DNA of 60,000 nucleotides from Polytrichum commune (GCA_950295325.1 OX485807.1:18263666-18323665), one strand, 5' to 3'. Counted from the first letter of the stretch, positions 32,103 to 45,860 are shown. Notes: generated by a model not told the origin, from the letters alone. Program-made: numbers and translations.

Positions 32103-34798
32103 TAGTCAAATTGATAGACATACCCAAGGTGGAATCCTTGTTAATGCAATCATGGATATGCACTAGATAATTGCTTTCGTATAGAGACTACCCCACATGG
32201 AAGGCATTCCAATGTGTAAGGGCATTGAGACCAAGGGCACGTGGGAGTCTAAGGCTTCAATGACCTTACACACATAAAAAACCGACACAAGAGGCATTCC
32301 ACTACATTAAACCCTTCGTTTTTTTAATCTTACGTAGCATGTTCTCAATGTCAAGTGCATTCCACTTGTGGAATTGCAATGTGGATGGACCGGTGCAATC
32401 GTGCAGGTTGGAATCTCACAAATACTCCTTGGGATGAATTAAAGACACATAAGCGCATGATAATAACATTACAAAAACAACATTGATTTTATGAGGGCAG
32501 TCACTTCATCTAGTTTATTTCAAAAATCGTTAAGTAATCTTTGTTTTGTAAGCTTGTTCAAGCCATGACTCGATAGCAACACTCTAAGTTTGTGTGTTAA
32601 AACATGTTTGCATCGAGGTAGGCATGCCTTGGAAGCTTGTCCCCATTCAAACTAGGAATGGTGTCCCACTCCTTGACACTAACCTTGCACAATTTCCATG
32701 AGTTCATGTAATGTAACTCCAAGACAAACTCCACACTAATTGAGGTATACAATGCACATCCTAATTTGATTTTTCTATATATAAGCTTAGTATCATTGTC
32801 TAGAAAATTTGCAAATGAATATCATACTATGGATCAAAGTCTTTGGTCTTGATCATACTACAAAGCACATAGCAAACTTTTGTTGTGTAGATTCATACAA
32901 ATATCGAGTAAGTAGAATTATACTTGCCCCCAATTCTTAGGCATTATTTGTATCGTTGAATTCAACATGGGTGGTGGTTTTATGGAGGAAACACAATCTT
33001 GAGAGGCGAAATTTACAAATGCTTTATGGCCAAGTCATTAGCAATGCAAGTCAAGGATGAAAACTGAGCATGTACATGACAAGAAAATAAAATCTCCAAA
33101 AAAACAAAACATCTTTAGTAGGTGACCACATCATCTCCATGTTTTGAGCCATCCCCTACAAATTGAATATCTATGATGTTAAGAAATTGAAGTACTTTGA
33201 GAACTTACATTTTCAATTCATATTCTTAGCATGTTGGACATTGTTTCCCAACTTCTCATTCAAAACTAAACCCTATGATAATATGTGTAATTAGGTTGTC
33301 TTTGCCAATAGGTTGTCTCTTTACCTGTGCAAAATGCTTTGGGTCAAAACGATATCACAATATCTTACAACTTTGTTTACTCGTTCGGATGGCAACCGCA
33401 ATCATCAAATGATTATTACATTATGTTTTGTGGCAATAAACTCTCAAATTAACTGTTGGAATGTCAACTTGGGGCAACCTAATTGCACATACCAATGTAG
33501 CTTTGCCAGACCTGGTAAAGTAATGTGGTTTGAGAATCTGTTCACTCCATTGAGCTTGTGTTTGCTTTCAAAAGGTAAACCCAAATCCCATGAACGTACC
33601 TAATAATGTTGACTTAGATTTTGAGGTTGTTCCCCAAATGCACCTTGAGTGAAACAAAGCAATAAGTAGTGTGTGAGTACATCGATCAACGATACAATAA
33701 CAAATGCTAGGTCTAAATCATGAAGAAAGAACAATAAACAAATCCGAACTTGACCATTTCAACTACACCTTTGCATGCAATAAATCTTTGAAGCCCTTCA
33801 CATGTAAAGCATTTTTTGAGATGCCTCATTATAAAACAAAACAATATCTTTGTTCCAAAACTTTTTCTCATTCCATAAAAGAAAAATAACTAGCATAAGT
33901 TGTAACAAGTGGATATTGAGCATGGATGTTTGAGGTTTGAGTCTTTTATAATGAACACAATGCCAAATGACATAGTATTACAGAGTCTGGTGCTCCCTCA
34001 TCTATTCAAAACAAAAGAGATGTCATGTTTCATGGGACCATGCGCAACACTCGTGCTACTTAAAGTCATCGGTAATTAAGAATCACGGTATGTTTGTTCC
34101 CACCCCTTGGTTGAATTATTCCATTTTGATAAGTGGCAATGGGGCCAAGAAATGTTAGGATTCACCAATTAAGTCATTCAAATTATTAGTGCATTAATTT
34201 TGTCAATCATGTTTTTGGTTTTGTTGGTTACCTATACATAGATTAAGCTCACTAAATAAATTTTGTTGTTAATTGATTGTACTCTATGCTTTTAGATTGC
34301 GATATGTGCATTTTCAAATGTTGTTTTATTGTAGTACTACAAATAAATCAATCACTGCAATTATATTATTTTAGGCTTTGCACATAGGCATGCCAAACTT
34401 GGAATACTTTCTCAACCCTTTCATATGCAAGAGGCCCATTATGAGCTTCAAGGCATCATATGCAGGTGTTTAAGGTGATGTTTGTGGAGGCCCAAAAGTG
34501 ACCATACACCCATAGTTCATTTACACTAAAAAAATCCCCCAAAAAACAATCAATTGCATTCTTCCAATCATAACATATATATATGATATAATAATAAAAT
34601 TTGTACAAACAACTTATATTATAATACACATTGTGTATATCTCATCAATATTGTCACATGTGATCATATCTTTTATTCTTCTTTGTATTTGGGATGGATT
34701 ATGATACATTTTGACTTTAGCCAGAGAAATGAAGAAACTCAATAGGAGCATGTGACAACCAAAGAGAAAAGTTGATGAAATTGTTATCAAGGGTTGGA
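32103..34798. other. No gene recognised
   Basis: AT-rich DNA without a convincing ORF, terminal repeats or tandem structure. Confidence 0.5.
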
Positions 34799-35080
34799 TC
34801 ACATGGGTCCCAGGTCCCACTCATCCTAGCAAGTCCCAGCATGGAGGCAATGTCCCAACTTCTGAGCCTTAAGAAACCATTAAAATATGATTGATATGTA
34901 TCAAAAGTCAGGTCTTGATTATTTTATGCAAAAAAAAACTTGTGGGAATTGTGTTGAGAGTTGGGCCTAGCTTTTTGGTTGACCCAACTGTCAACACAAA
35001 CTCCCAAACCTCACCTCCAAGCATGTTGCCATGTAGGCATCCATGTCATGCTTGGGACTTAGGACTTGGGACCCGTGTGA
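34799..35080. mobile_element. TIR element, ~280 bp, degenerate
   Basis: Left: TCACATGGGTCCCAGGTCC and AAGTCCCAGCATG; right: the inverses CATGCTTGGGACTT and GGACTTGGGACCCGTGTGA. The right terminal block (GACTTGGGACTTAGGACTTG...) is repeated again at ~35140-35172. Inversion is imperfect and borders are approximate. Confidence 0.45.
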
Positions 35081-35800
35081 AGTGGTGAGTCCCAATGCCC
35101 ATGCTCTCAACGGCTGAGATCGCACGGATTGACCTCTTGTGACTTGGGACTTAGGACTTGGGACCCGTGTGAACCGGGCCTAATACCAAGAGTATGCACT
35201 CATGCTCCTCCAAGATTGCACAATACATTGTACAAATACTAGACAACATAAACTTTTCAATAGGACCTACAAACTTCAAGGTAAATTTTCTAACACACGT
35301 TGAGAGTTGAGAATCAACTCTCCTTACATTCAACTTCTTCATTGGATACGGCCATCTTTATTTCCATTACACATGGAATTTATTGATAGTGATTTTCTTG
35401 GTGATGTGTGTTCCTAGTAAGCTTGTACTACCGTGTATGAAGGATCAGTAAGTAGATGACAAGTATAAAAATGTGTATTTTGTAAATTGACAAATGTTAC
35501 AAGTAACAATACCTCCAACTTAATCCTTCATAAGCACTTAAACCATCGTTTTAGATCCTTATAAACTTGATATGTGACAAGTTCGACAATGTATGAGGTC
35601 TACATAAAAGAGAAACTTGACGATACCACTTCAAGAAAGGCATATGTGCATATGTAGAATATCCGAAACCACATGTTTTAACAATCTCAATGTCCCTTTG
35701 ATCCACCAAAAACAAATCAATTGCTCTTGTAACAATCGACCAATTTTAATACACATCACACATATTTCTATAAGTCATGATAGATTCTTCCCCCTCTAAG

Positions 35801-36297
35801 GGCCACTTCACACACGAGTCTGAGAGCCCATGACCAGTTCACTTCAAGCATTCTCATTGGTGGAAAAGGCGGAGCCGGTCCAACTTCGCTTCACACTACA
35901 CTTGAGGGACCAACGGAGTATGTGAATTGCAAGATGCATGTAAGTCTACATGGATTCTTACATGGCATCAAATGGATCATGTTTCATGGTCACTTGTATT
36001 GTTTTCAAAAACCATTTCTTGGAGGTGGACCTAACACAAAACCAGGAGACCATGGCGCTCCGAACGCTCACAACCGTTGATTTATTCTATTTTATCATAT
36101 GTGAGGACCCACATGAATAGAAATTCATTGAAATAGCATTTGGTTGAGGGCCCGGTCACATGTGGCTTCACACTACACTTGAGGATTCGTGACCACACTA
36201 CATGATTTTGGAGGTGTGTAGGGACGGCCTTTGGACACTTTCTTTTGGCCTCTCACAATTTCATGGTCATGGCTCTTGGCTTGTGTGTGAAGTGGCC
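35801..36297. mobile_element. TIR element, ~500 bp
   Basis: The left end GGCCACTTCACACACGAGTC...GAGAGCCCATGACC is matched in inverse at the right by GGTCATGGCTCTTGGC...TGTGTGTGAAGTGGCC. Inside, CTTCACACTACACTTGAGG occurs twice in direct orientation. No coding sequence or target duplication seen. Confidence 0.65.
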
Positions 36298-37012
36298 TCA
36301 AGTGTATCAATACAAAACTCATTAATGGTTATTTCACTTGTAAATCAACCACACTCTTGCCACGTTTGGTTAAAAACCTTGATCATCTTGTTATTGTACT
36401 TCAACCCAACTTCTCACACCCCCAATAGACATTTTCTCACACCCAAGAGTTTAGGGTTAGGTGAATTGTGTAGGTTAGGCGCAAGTGTGGACAAAGCCCT
36501 TGCGATTGTGATCACGTGTGTGTTTCATTCCAATGCAATTACAATAACATGACATCAAAGTAAATTTGAGTCTTGTTACATGGAGAGATTTTTTGTAGTA
36601 AAGTTGTGTAGAAGGAATGTTGCTCCTCATGATGTTGCAAACGAGTTAAGGTGAATGTTGTTCCTCTTGTCATATGACTATTGTAGAGGGTGGTAAATAA
36701 TTATGATAAGGATTCAACAAGTATGTCAAAGCATACAAGAATGAAGGTCAAACCAACGACTCCGAGATTTATCAAGGTGAGGACACGATGGAAGAAAACA
36801 CGAGAGGTTGAACATTCAAATCGGAGAAGCCTACCATGCATGGGAAGTTGAGACGAAGGTCATCTTCAAGAGAGAAACTACATTGGAGATGGTTGAGTGA
36901 AAGCTAATACCTCGTAATTTCTTATTTGTGATAGGAAGCATAGCAATTTCATATAGAAAACCGAAAGTTGTGAAGGTGAATGCCTATTCATCTATATCAA
37001 TGTCGGTTATAA

Positions 37013-37250
37013 CACTAGTAGAAGACTATGCCAAAAAGAAACGCAGTCGAAATTGGGTGTGGTTCTTTTGACCAGCATGATGTGCAGTCGACAAACGAAT
37101 GCACATTTGTTTTTTATATTTAGCAACTGTAGTTTTTAAATTTTTGAGGTGTGTAATACACCGTACCAGCTTGATCTGCAGATCGGGTTGGCCAAAAGAA
37201 CTACACTTGATTTCGGCTATGGTTTTCTTGGGCATAGTTTTCTACTAGTG
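37013..37250. mobile_element. CACTA-ended non-autonomous element (238 bp)
   Basis: It begins CACTAGTAGAAGACTATGCC and ends with the inverse (GGCATAGTTTTCTACTAGTG). Inversion continues inward through AAAAGAA, CAGTCGAAAT and GTTCTTTTG(A/G)CC for about 65 bp. Flanking triplets TAA and TAG are a plausible decayed 3-bp target duplication, the size known for CACTA elements. It interrupts the gag part of a Copia relic. A second CACTAGTG...AACTATG(T/C)C end is at 44232. Confidence 0.8.
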
Positions 37251-38439
37251 TAGACACACTCTTCAAATCGGTAAGCATCTAGAAGATCCAATCAATCAAC
37301 ATAGTATGTTACGCAAGAAATTTGGCTCATGAGATGGCTCTCTACTTTTCGTGGTGTCAAGACAACAAATCCAATACTCGGTGGATGAAGGAAGGAGAAT
37401 CAATCGAGAGGAATACCTTATCAATGTAGGGAAACAATGAGCAATAAGGGGCTAGGGACGGAACTAGAAATACCATATTCCACATTCATTTACCTAGTGC
37501 TCAAAGATCTTTGACGGAGCTTTGATAACACCATTTTGAGAATCACGGATTTATCTAAGTTTGTTAATTCCTTTTATCAAGTGAGTGTGCTAACCGAAAC
37601 AAGACCCCAATCAATTATGTGAGGAAGAGCATGATGCACTCACAAGTTGTGTTAATAGAGAGAGAAAAGGGAGAAATAAAATGGGCGGCCCATGTACGGA
37701 GAATATGTTAATAGACAAGGGAGTTCAAACATTCAAGGAAGGAGATAGATGCTTTTGTTACACATGCGGAAAACCAACTCACGTCACCAAAACAATTGTC
37801 ATGAAAGGAAGGGGAAAACGCGGATTATAGATAAACTTCTTTCAAGATTATTGGACCTTTGGGCACATAACTACATTGATTATCCCAGATGATGCGCATG
37901 TAACTAATTCCTAAAACACACATCATTTTGTCAAGTCTCAAAACTAGTGAGGGTTAAAATTTTTACAAAGTGAAATTAACTCATGAATACATGTTCATTT
38001 AGCATACATTGTAATAAAATCAGTGAGTGTTCTAAGGTGCTTGTAGAGCAATACAAAAAATTATATGCCAACACATGCTTGACAATGAATAGTGCCGGTA
38101 CTTTCGATGAATAGTGTTGTTATGAATAGTTTTTTCAGTGAACAATGCTAGGATGAACAATGCTTCCTAGATCTTTTGGTGTCACTAGTTTCCTAGCGTA
38201 AAGAAATTTTGATATCACCTTCAGTAATTTCCCACAATCACTATTAGCCCTCCCTCACTAATTGAGATAACCAATGTAACAATAGAGATACTTAAAACAC
38301 CATCTAGGGTAATAAATCATGAGTAATGTTAGAAAATTGCATTGCTTGAACCTCATGTCTAGGCTTGAGAAACAACCATGGCTTTCACTCACAAAGGAGA
38401 AATAGACCTTCATGACATTTTGTATGTACCAAAGCCCTA

Positions 38440-38990
38440 CATTGGGTGCCCATACCCATGCCCATGCCCATGGGTTTTGGGTGGGCATGGGTGCAATATC
38501 ATTGTTCATGGGTGGGCATGGGTGGGCATGGCTGCGATATTATTATTCATGGGTGGGCATGACTGCGATATTATTGTTCATGGGTGGACATGGGTTTGAT
38601 ATTATAATGGGTGGGCATGGGTGGGCATGGGTGGGGCACAATTACACAATACACATTACACAATTTTTGAATACATGGGCGCAATTTGAATAGCATGGGT
38701 GGGCATGGGTGCGCACATGTCATGCTATGGGTGGGCATGGGTGGGCATGGCTGCGATATTATTATTCATGGGTGGGCATGACTGCGATATTATTGTTCAT
38801 GGGTGGGCATGGGTTTGATATTATAATGGGTGGGCATGGGTGGGCATGGGTGGGGCACAATTACACAATACACATTACACAATTTTTGAATACATGGGCG
38901 CAATTTGAATAGCATGGGTGGGCATGGGTGCGCACATGTCATGCTATGGGTGGGCATAGGTCACTGCTGATGGGCATGGTCTGGGTATGG
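38440..38990 (+). repeat. GGGTGGGCATG minisatellite with a 219-bp near-perfect tandem duplication
   Basis: GGGTGGGCATG or near variants recur about twenty times. A 219-bp higher-order unit (GGCTGCGATATTATTATTCA at 38531 and 38750) is repeated with about one mismatch (GTGGACAT against GTGGGCAT). It splits the Copia relic between protease and integrase remnants; ATGTACCAA flanks the array on both sides (38425 and 39023). The array is strongly G-rich on the plus strand. Confidence 0.9.
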
Positions 38991-40175
38991 GTGCAATTAA
39001 AAAGGAAAATGTTGGGCTCTGGTATGTACCAAGGAAATACCAAAAGAAAAAGTGGTAAGAGTGGCACCATTTGTCGATGAGGGAAGATGATTGTTGGTAG
39101 AAACACCAAGAGTAACATATGTTGGCAAAGGGGACAAGAAGAAAGATTGAATAGTATGTACAAGTGGAAAGAACGGTACGAAGCGAACATGGTAGAACTC
39201 GATGAAGGCACACGACTTTGGGAACCATCACTCGAGTCTCACCTTTACCATCATTGCCTTGCTCGTGTTTCAAGGAAAGACGTAGTCCACGTTATGCCGA
39301 CATCCCACTCATTCCATGGAGTATGCAAAATTTGTCAAGCCCGTAAACAAGCGAGGGGGTGGTTATTCCCCAAAGAGATCATCAACATGACGAGCACGAG
39401 AGATGAGCTACTATTATGACTTAGTAGGACCCCTCCCCTTCGAAGGCTTAATTGAGTGGATCCCAATACTTTTTCAATTTGCACATGCGACTTCTCCAAG
39501 AAGTTATGGGAACGGCTCGTGAACTCCAAATCTAAAACCGTTGATGATTTCAAATTGCTAAGGGCTAGGGTGTTTAGAAACCAAGAAAAACAAGTGAGCG
39601 ATGATGCCTTGGTTGAGCCTCTTGGAAGGTAGCAATGCTTATTGTAACTTGCACAACGATGGCTAGGATTTCACTCGTGCGGAAGCACCATTGAAGCAAA
39701 ATGGAAGAGAATCGTAAAAAAGAGGAACGAAAATTTAGTGTTAAATATGAGGAGTTTTCCAAAACTATCATTTTGGGGATTCTTTTGATTTTAGTCCTTG
39801 ACACCCCTCGCCAATAGCAAAAGATAAATAACATGGGTATACATATATAGCCCTGTCAGAATGTAGTTGACACAAAATTGCTCCGCCCCCTTAGCATCGG
39901 TTGGAGATCATCTTTTGAAATGCTTGTGAGGGTAGTGCTAACAACAACAAAGAAAAAGAAAAAGACCCTAATACCTCAACAAGTCGAAAGAAAGAAAAGA
40001 AAAAATGGAGTTATTTTAAAAATAAATTATCATTATTAAATTCACAATAATTGTTGTATATGAAAAAATAACATCGGCCTCCTACCAGCCATTCCTATAA
40101 CCTTTGCCCTTTACATGTTGCTACAGCTACCTTTTTGCCATTGTTTGTTTCCATGTATAATAGACCCCGACAACA

Positions 40176-40614
40176 TTATGACCCTTTGACATTATAAAAA
40201 AACTTGGAGAAAATGAGAAAATGAATTAAAAAAAACCAACAATAACTCTTCAACCTCATGAGCAATTGTGCATTTCTTGTTGTACAAAAGAAACAATGTG
40301 ACAAAAAGGTCATAGATTCCGAAACGTGCTTCAATTTTCTTCGAGCACTTTCAAGTTGGTATTCATTCTTTGCAACCACACATGAACTCAAATAAGTCTT
40401 GGCAACACATTTGACGCCTCCTTTTCTTCCTCGTACCTAACAAATGATTGTTGGCACCAACAATGACACACTTTGGAGCCCTCAAATTGTAGACACATGT
40501 AGGATTCATAAACTCGTCCATTAGGATGGTGAAACAAAATGAACCATTTTTATAGCCTATAAATATTCCAACCAAGACTATGTGAGTCCAAAATTGAGAT
40601 AAGAAACCCCACAT
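40176..40614 (-). pseudogene. Weak coding relic
   Basis: The minus strand reads HIVLVGIFIGYKNGSFCFTI...CVYNLRAPKCVIVGANNHLL then, after a frame change, EYQLESARRKLKHVSES. Composition is protein-like but there is no recognised motif and no splice sites that decide a model. Confidence 0.25.
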
Positions 40615-40619
40615 TAATC

Positions 40620-43250
40620 TAATGGGTCCAGTTGGAACGAATCGACCCTCAACTTTATAGGAATTATGTTCTTACTATACTCCCTTCATCCAAAATCAAT
40701 AAGTTTACATAGATGCCATGAATCCCAAGCTGCGACTGAAGGGAGAGGAATGTTATCGCAAATGAGCGTACCTCTCATTCATCCAACATAAAATTTCTTA
40801 ATTAATATGTAGCCCGTAGGTTACCTTTTCTAGTTGATCAGACACCAAATTTATGTTTAAAGACCCCAAGTTTGTGTAGTCCAAGTCAATTGAGATTAAT
40901 CAACCACAAACCTATAGGGTCGAGTTTTTATGTTGGATAATGAGAAGTCACATGCGATAAATCCTTCTCTGTGCAATTGAGGGGAGGGGTTTAGGTATGG
41001 AAGACAATAAGACATCATATGGTGGCAAGGCAATCTCCATGCATTTTTTTTGTAGTGTCATGTGTAATAGTTCTTTTTGTTATGACATACTTACATAAGA
41101 AGAGAGGGGATTAGTGCAAACGAGCTTACCTTCCATCCATCCAACATAGAAATTTGACCCCCTGTAGGTTTGTTGCTAATTCATCTCAAATGACATCGAG
41201 TAGACTAGTTTGGGGTCTTTAAATTTAATTTAGGTGTCAAACTAACTTAAATAAGTAACCTTTGGTTGCATACTATTTTAGGGCTCTTATTTATGTTGCA
41301 TAAATGAGAGTTATACTTGAATACAATAACTATCACCCTCCCTTAAATAAGAATTGCATCCTCTTTGCAAAGGCACTAGGATGTCCCCCCCCCCCAGGTG
41401 AACCACTTTTGAGCTTATTTGAGGAGCTCATCTGAGCTCAAAAATGCTTCCCACGGTAGGGATCTTTATTGTGGCCCACACTAACAAGAGAATTACACCA
41501 CATTGAGTTTGGCCTTTTATTTTGTGCCCCCCCCCCCCTCCATATCTCACTTTAAGCATGAGTACTTCAAAGTGATCAATAAATTGATTAACAACCTCAT
41601 TGTGTGCAGGTGTAAGTTAATTAATGGACTTTGGTGGCTAGCCCAACACTTTGGGAGTGGTAAGGTCCTGAGTTTGAAACCCTTGGCTACTGCCCTTAAT
41701 ACAGTCATACACACCTAGGTAGGCGCCACATGGTGCGGTGACATGCCTAGATATAAGCCTACTACATAGTGGGTTTTCTTGCTTGGGTTATCGTAACGAT
41801 TGGAACTATTATGGATGTATGCAAACCTTCCCAAGTTAATGTTGCATCTTGGGTGGGTGGCATCATCGGTGCCACCCCACTGCACTATACTACATAATAC
41901 TACATAAATTAGCTATTGATGCATCATTTTGATCTTCCAAACTAATCAATTCTCCATTGATTTGACCACGTGATCCTTGTAGTATAATTAGCGTTGTCAA
42001 ATTAGGTAGACACGAGTAAAAAAAAATTAAATTATCACATATAATCTAATATATAACATTCTTAAAGTATAACAACTTGATGTTCCCTTTCCATCTTGTC
42101 GTATGTGGGTGTCATTCGGTTTGTTTTTCTTGTTCTCCATCATCTATTGATCAAATTTGCATTTACAATTTTGTGTTGCGATGGAACATATCTACAATGG
42201 AACATCAACAACAACAAAAAAGATTGAAATTTGAACATCCCATGGTACAATTATAGATGTCGGAAGTACATGTTTGATGGTTCCTTATCTAAATAACATG
42301 TCCTTACAATTGTGTTCACTATTGATTGTTAACAATCAAATTCAAAAACATAGTTCAATCTCTTTTAAACATGTGTCTTTATGTGTTTGTTGTTTGATCC
42401 TCACCCAACTTCTATTGATGGAGGTGCTCAATGATGTTATCCACTCTTGGTTGAGATTTTTTTAGTAACCCTCACTACAAAGAGGGTTGCCCTACCTCCA
42501 AAAGCAAGTGTGGGTGCCAACGTCAGCCCATGAAGACTATTCCCACCCCCTCTAAAGAGTGGGTTAGGTTGAGCATGGGAAGAGGCCCTAAATACTCACC
42601 TCACTCTTTGACTTGTCCAACAAATAAAGCTCTCTTCCTCATTGGCACATGAGTGATAAATAAACATTCATCACTTCCCTAATTGGGAGCAAAACCTCTA
42701 TGAAATACATGTCGTGTTTGCCTAATGTATGTGGTGTTATTCAATTCATTTTTCATGTTCTCCAACTTCTACCAATTAGAATTACACAAAAGAAACTTAA
42801 GCTACATTAGCAGAGACTCTGTGACAAAACATACAAATTGAATGAAGAATCATACCTCCCCTAAGATAGTTATGGTTATTTGAATTGTATGTGTGTGCAT
42901 TTATTAATTAACTACAAAGATCCTTTCAATTGCATTCATTATTGAGCGTGGAGTAGTTAATAAAACTTGAAGATGTGGTCCAATTCTATTAAACATGCAT
43001 CTTCGTGTTTGTTCGTTGATCCTCACCGCACCACACACCAATCAAATATAAGTGCCCGATTAAGAAAAGCACCCGAATAACACCCACATACCTTGGACTA
43101 TGAAACTAGTGGGAGGAGAGTTGATGACAAGTTGTGATAGCAACAAGAACATCCACCTACTCCAGTTGTTTATGGGGCATAATTGATCTCTAATTAGCAA
43201 CACATCTTTTGGTGAAAATATATTTCATGCTTGTCTTCCATGTTCTAGAC
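40620..43250. other. Spacer with poly(C) runs
   Basis: Only the possible SINE at 41.6 kb and homopolymer C runs at ~41,386 and ~41,527. CCTCACC(G/C)(A/C)ACC and similar phrases recur loosely with 6.1 kb and 31.6 kb, suggesting an old dispersed repeat. Confidence 0.4.
41620..41880 (+). mobile_element. Possible tRNA-derived SINE
   Basis: TGGTGGCTAGCCCAACAC resembles an A-box region and TGAGTTTGAAACCC, about 35 bp on, resembles a B-box; such spacing is typical of tRNA-headed SINEs. The body after 41690 is unique, with no clear tail or duplication. Tentative. Confidence 0.3.
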
Positions 43251-43259
43251 TACAAGACT

Positions 43260-45643
43260 AGCAAGAGGAGAGTGGATGACGAGTTGGAATAGCAACAAGA
43301 GGTTCAGCTACTCAAACTAGTCATGAGACATAATTGAATTGCTCATGGACACAAACCAGAGGTCGTGGATAAAATGCTCTTTGCATGAATGTTGCTTGCA
43401 ATGCACATGGGATTTGCTAGAAGTGTTTTCCATTTGGATATAAGCGATTAATATGGACCGCTTAGTATGGAAGGTAGTCAATCAACCCATCTATAGCCTC
43501 TTCCCAATTGCATGATGACAATTTATAGGCTCGTGGATAGAAACCGGAGGTAGTGGATGAAATACTCTCTACATGGATGGAAAAGGACATGGGAGTCGTT
43601 AGAAGCGTATTTTACTTCTATAAGCAAGCGTATAGGATGCCAACTTAAACCCAAGGTCTTAACTCAAATCCCGTGGGAACTATGAGGTTTAGCCACCTAA
43701 GGTTGGAATTGTATTCAAATCAGTGACCTACCTAGCACTTGATTTCAAGTTCACATTACCAGTAATGGTCCACCCCATCATAGTGGGCATATCCAAGTGA
43801 ACCCGGATATTCTTAACCGACAGCATGGGGACCTAGGGGCTTGGAGCGATAGGTGAAAGTCGGCTTGTTTGTGCATGTTCAAGGTGTTCAAGGGGGTAGC
43901 AGTCTCTAGGGGGGGGGGGGGGAGCTTCAAATCTTGTGATGCATGTTTTGAGATTACATGTAGAGTTAAACCTAGTTGAAGGTGAAGACTTAGACGTGGG
44001 AGTCATCTTCCTTTTCACTCTTTTTGAACAAGCAACACTTGATGAGTTCATCAATTTCTCAAATTCGTGAAGACAACTTGATATGCTTGTGATGGATGGA
44101 ATCCAGAGGCTATGGATGTAATGTACTATTTCCAATGATATATAGGTCACAAGCATGGTTATGAGACAAGCGACTTCCCACCATTTTTCAATGACATTCC
44201 CAAATTCTCAAATGCATCGTCCACCTACTAAACACTAGTGAAAACTATGTCAAAAAGAACCCGCAACCTATTTTGGTTGCAACTTTTTTGGAACTATGAA
44301 ATGCTCTCTATGTAGATAGCAATACACGCGAAGTTGTTGGAAGTGCTTAATTTCCACTTGAACAAGCAACCAATTCCGGGAGGCGTGGTGGATCCATAAC
44401 CCCTTCCCCAACGGCACGAAGTTGTTTTGAAGAGGCCACATAACTTTACTAGCGTGTTCCAATGCACGAGGGCATGGTTATGAGGAGGGAGATGATGAGA
44501 CAAGCAGGCACTCCATCGCTTTTGGATGAAATTTTGACTTTCTCAAATGCCTCGTCCATCCACTCAAGCCATCCATGGGTCATGACCAACATGCTCATGG
44601 ACATAAATCGGAAGCTTTGGATGAAAGCAAGCTCTCTACATAGATAGGAAAAAACACACGGCATGCAGTTGTTGGAAGTGCTTGATTGTTTCCACTTGGA
44701 TGAGCGACCAATTTTGAGAGGTGCATCGAATCATCTTTCTCTCGAATGCATGAGGACAATCGGAAGAGGCCGCGTCATTTACATGTTTCAATGCAACGTT
44801 GAGTGGTCGTAACCGGCATAGTAGAGTTACAAGTAGGGAGATGAGACAACCGAGTTCCTCGCCACTCCTCAACAAGATTCTCGTTTTCTCAAATGCCTCA
44901 TGCGTCCACCTACTCAAACAATTTATGGGTCATAACCAATATGCTCGTGGACAGAGACTACATGAAATTATGGATGAAATGCTCTCTATGTAGATATGAA
45001 AAACACACACACACACACACACACACAACAATTGTTGGAAGTGCTTGATTTCCACTTGGACGAGCAAACAATTATGCAATTGATCGATAACCTCTTCCCA
45101 AGCGCATTCTCAAACAAGTTATGGGTTATGACCGATATGCTCATGGACAAACACCACCATAACTTATGGATGAAATGCTCTCTATGTAGATAGGGAGGAA
45201 AGCACACACACGCACACACACACAAAAATGGTTGGAAAAGCTTAGTTTCCACTTGAATGAGAAACTAGTTCTACAAATTGTGGTTGATCAATAACCTCTT
45301 TCCAAGCACATTCTCAAACAATTCATGGGTCATAACCATTATGATCATGGACATAAACCACCCAAATTTATGGATGAAATGCTCTCTATGTAGATTGGGG
45401 GAAAAAAGAAAAAAGAAAAAAGAAAACACATACACACACATGTTCAATTATTGGAAGTGCTTAATTTCCACTTGGATGAGCAACCAACCAATACTGCGGA
45501 GTGCGGTTGTTGGTAACCACCTCTTCTAGAGCGCATTCTCAAACAATTCGTGGGTTATTATAACCAATATGCTCATGGATAGAAACCATCAAAAGTCATG
45601 GATGAAATGCTCTCTACCTAGACACAAGGAAAAAAGAAAAAAG

Positions 45644-45674
<31 letters not shown>

Positions 45675-45860
45675 TCTATTGATCGGAGTGCTTGATTTCC
45701 TCTTGGATGATCAACTAGTTCGGCGAAGTGCAGTTGATTGATAACCTCTTTCTAAGTCCATTCTCAAACACATTCACGGGTCATAAATGATATGCTCATG
45801 GACATAAACTACTGGAAGTTATGGATGAAATGCTCTCTATGTAGAGTAAAAAGAAATAAA
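43260..45860 (+). repeat. Satellite-like array of degenerate ~200-225-bp units with CA tracts
   Basis: GGATGAAATGCTCTCTATGTAGAT or variants lie at ~43553, 44290, 44616, 44965, 45167, 45371, 45598 and 45822. Between them recur GGAAGTGCTTGATTTCCACTTGGATGAGCAACCA, TCTCAAACAATTCATGGGTCATAACC and GCTCATGGACATAAACC in fixed order. (CA)n tracts (45004-45027, 45200-45224, 45646-45674) sit at the same point in several units. Short frames seen here are by-products of the repeat. Confidence 0.85.
44232..44300 (+). mobile_element. Solo end of the CACTAGTGAAAACTATG element family
   Basis: CACTAGTGAAAACTATGTC followed by AAAAAGAACCCGCAACC matches the left TIR of the element at 37013-37250. No matching right end was found within 300 bp, so this is a fragment or has lost its partner in the adjacent satellite-like array. 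Confidence 0.5.

Larger units (their letters stand above)
36650..39620 (+). pseudogene. Ty1/Copia LTR-retrotransposon relic
   Basis: Pieces occur in gag-pol order. At ~37754-37810 CYTCGKPTHV is a CCHC zinc knuckle lacking its last Cys. At 38378-38435 HKGEIDLHDILYVPK matches the end of Copia protease (LxDVLYVP). At 39200-39420 HLYHHCLARVSRKDVVHVM...CKICQARKQ resembles the GAG-pre-integrase zinc-binding domain, then in another frame DLVGPLPFEG matches the integrase start (TDLxGPL) and TVDDFKLLRARV follows. Frameshifts and stops separate them. Reverse transcriptase, RNase H and LTRs were not found. The relic is interrupted by the CACTA element (37013-37250) and the GGGTGGGCATG minisatellite (38440-38990). 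Confidence 0.6.

Noticed and set aside
41386-41397. Poly(C)/poly(G) runs at 41.4, 41.5, 43.9, 48.7 and 52.0 kb as structured elements
   Set aside because: They are simple homopolymers without paired or spaced runs and are likely slippage.
44449-45529. Several 60-90-codon frames on both strands
   Set aside because: They are by-products of the degenerate ~200-bp tandem repeat and change with each unit.
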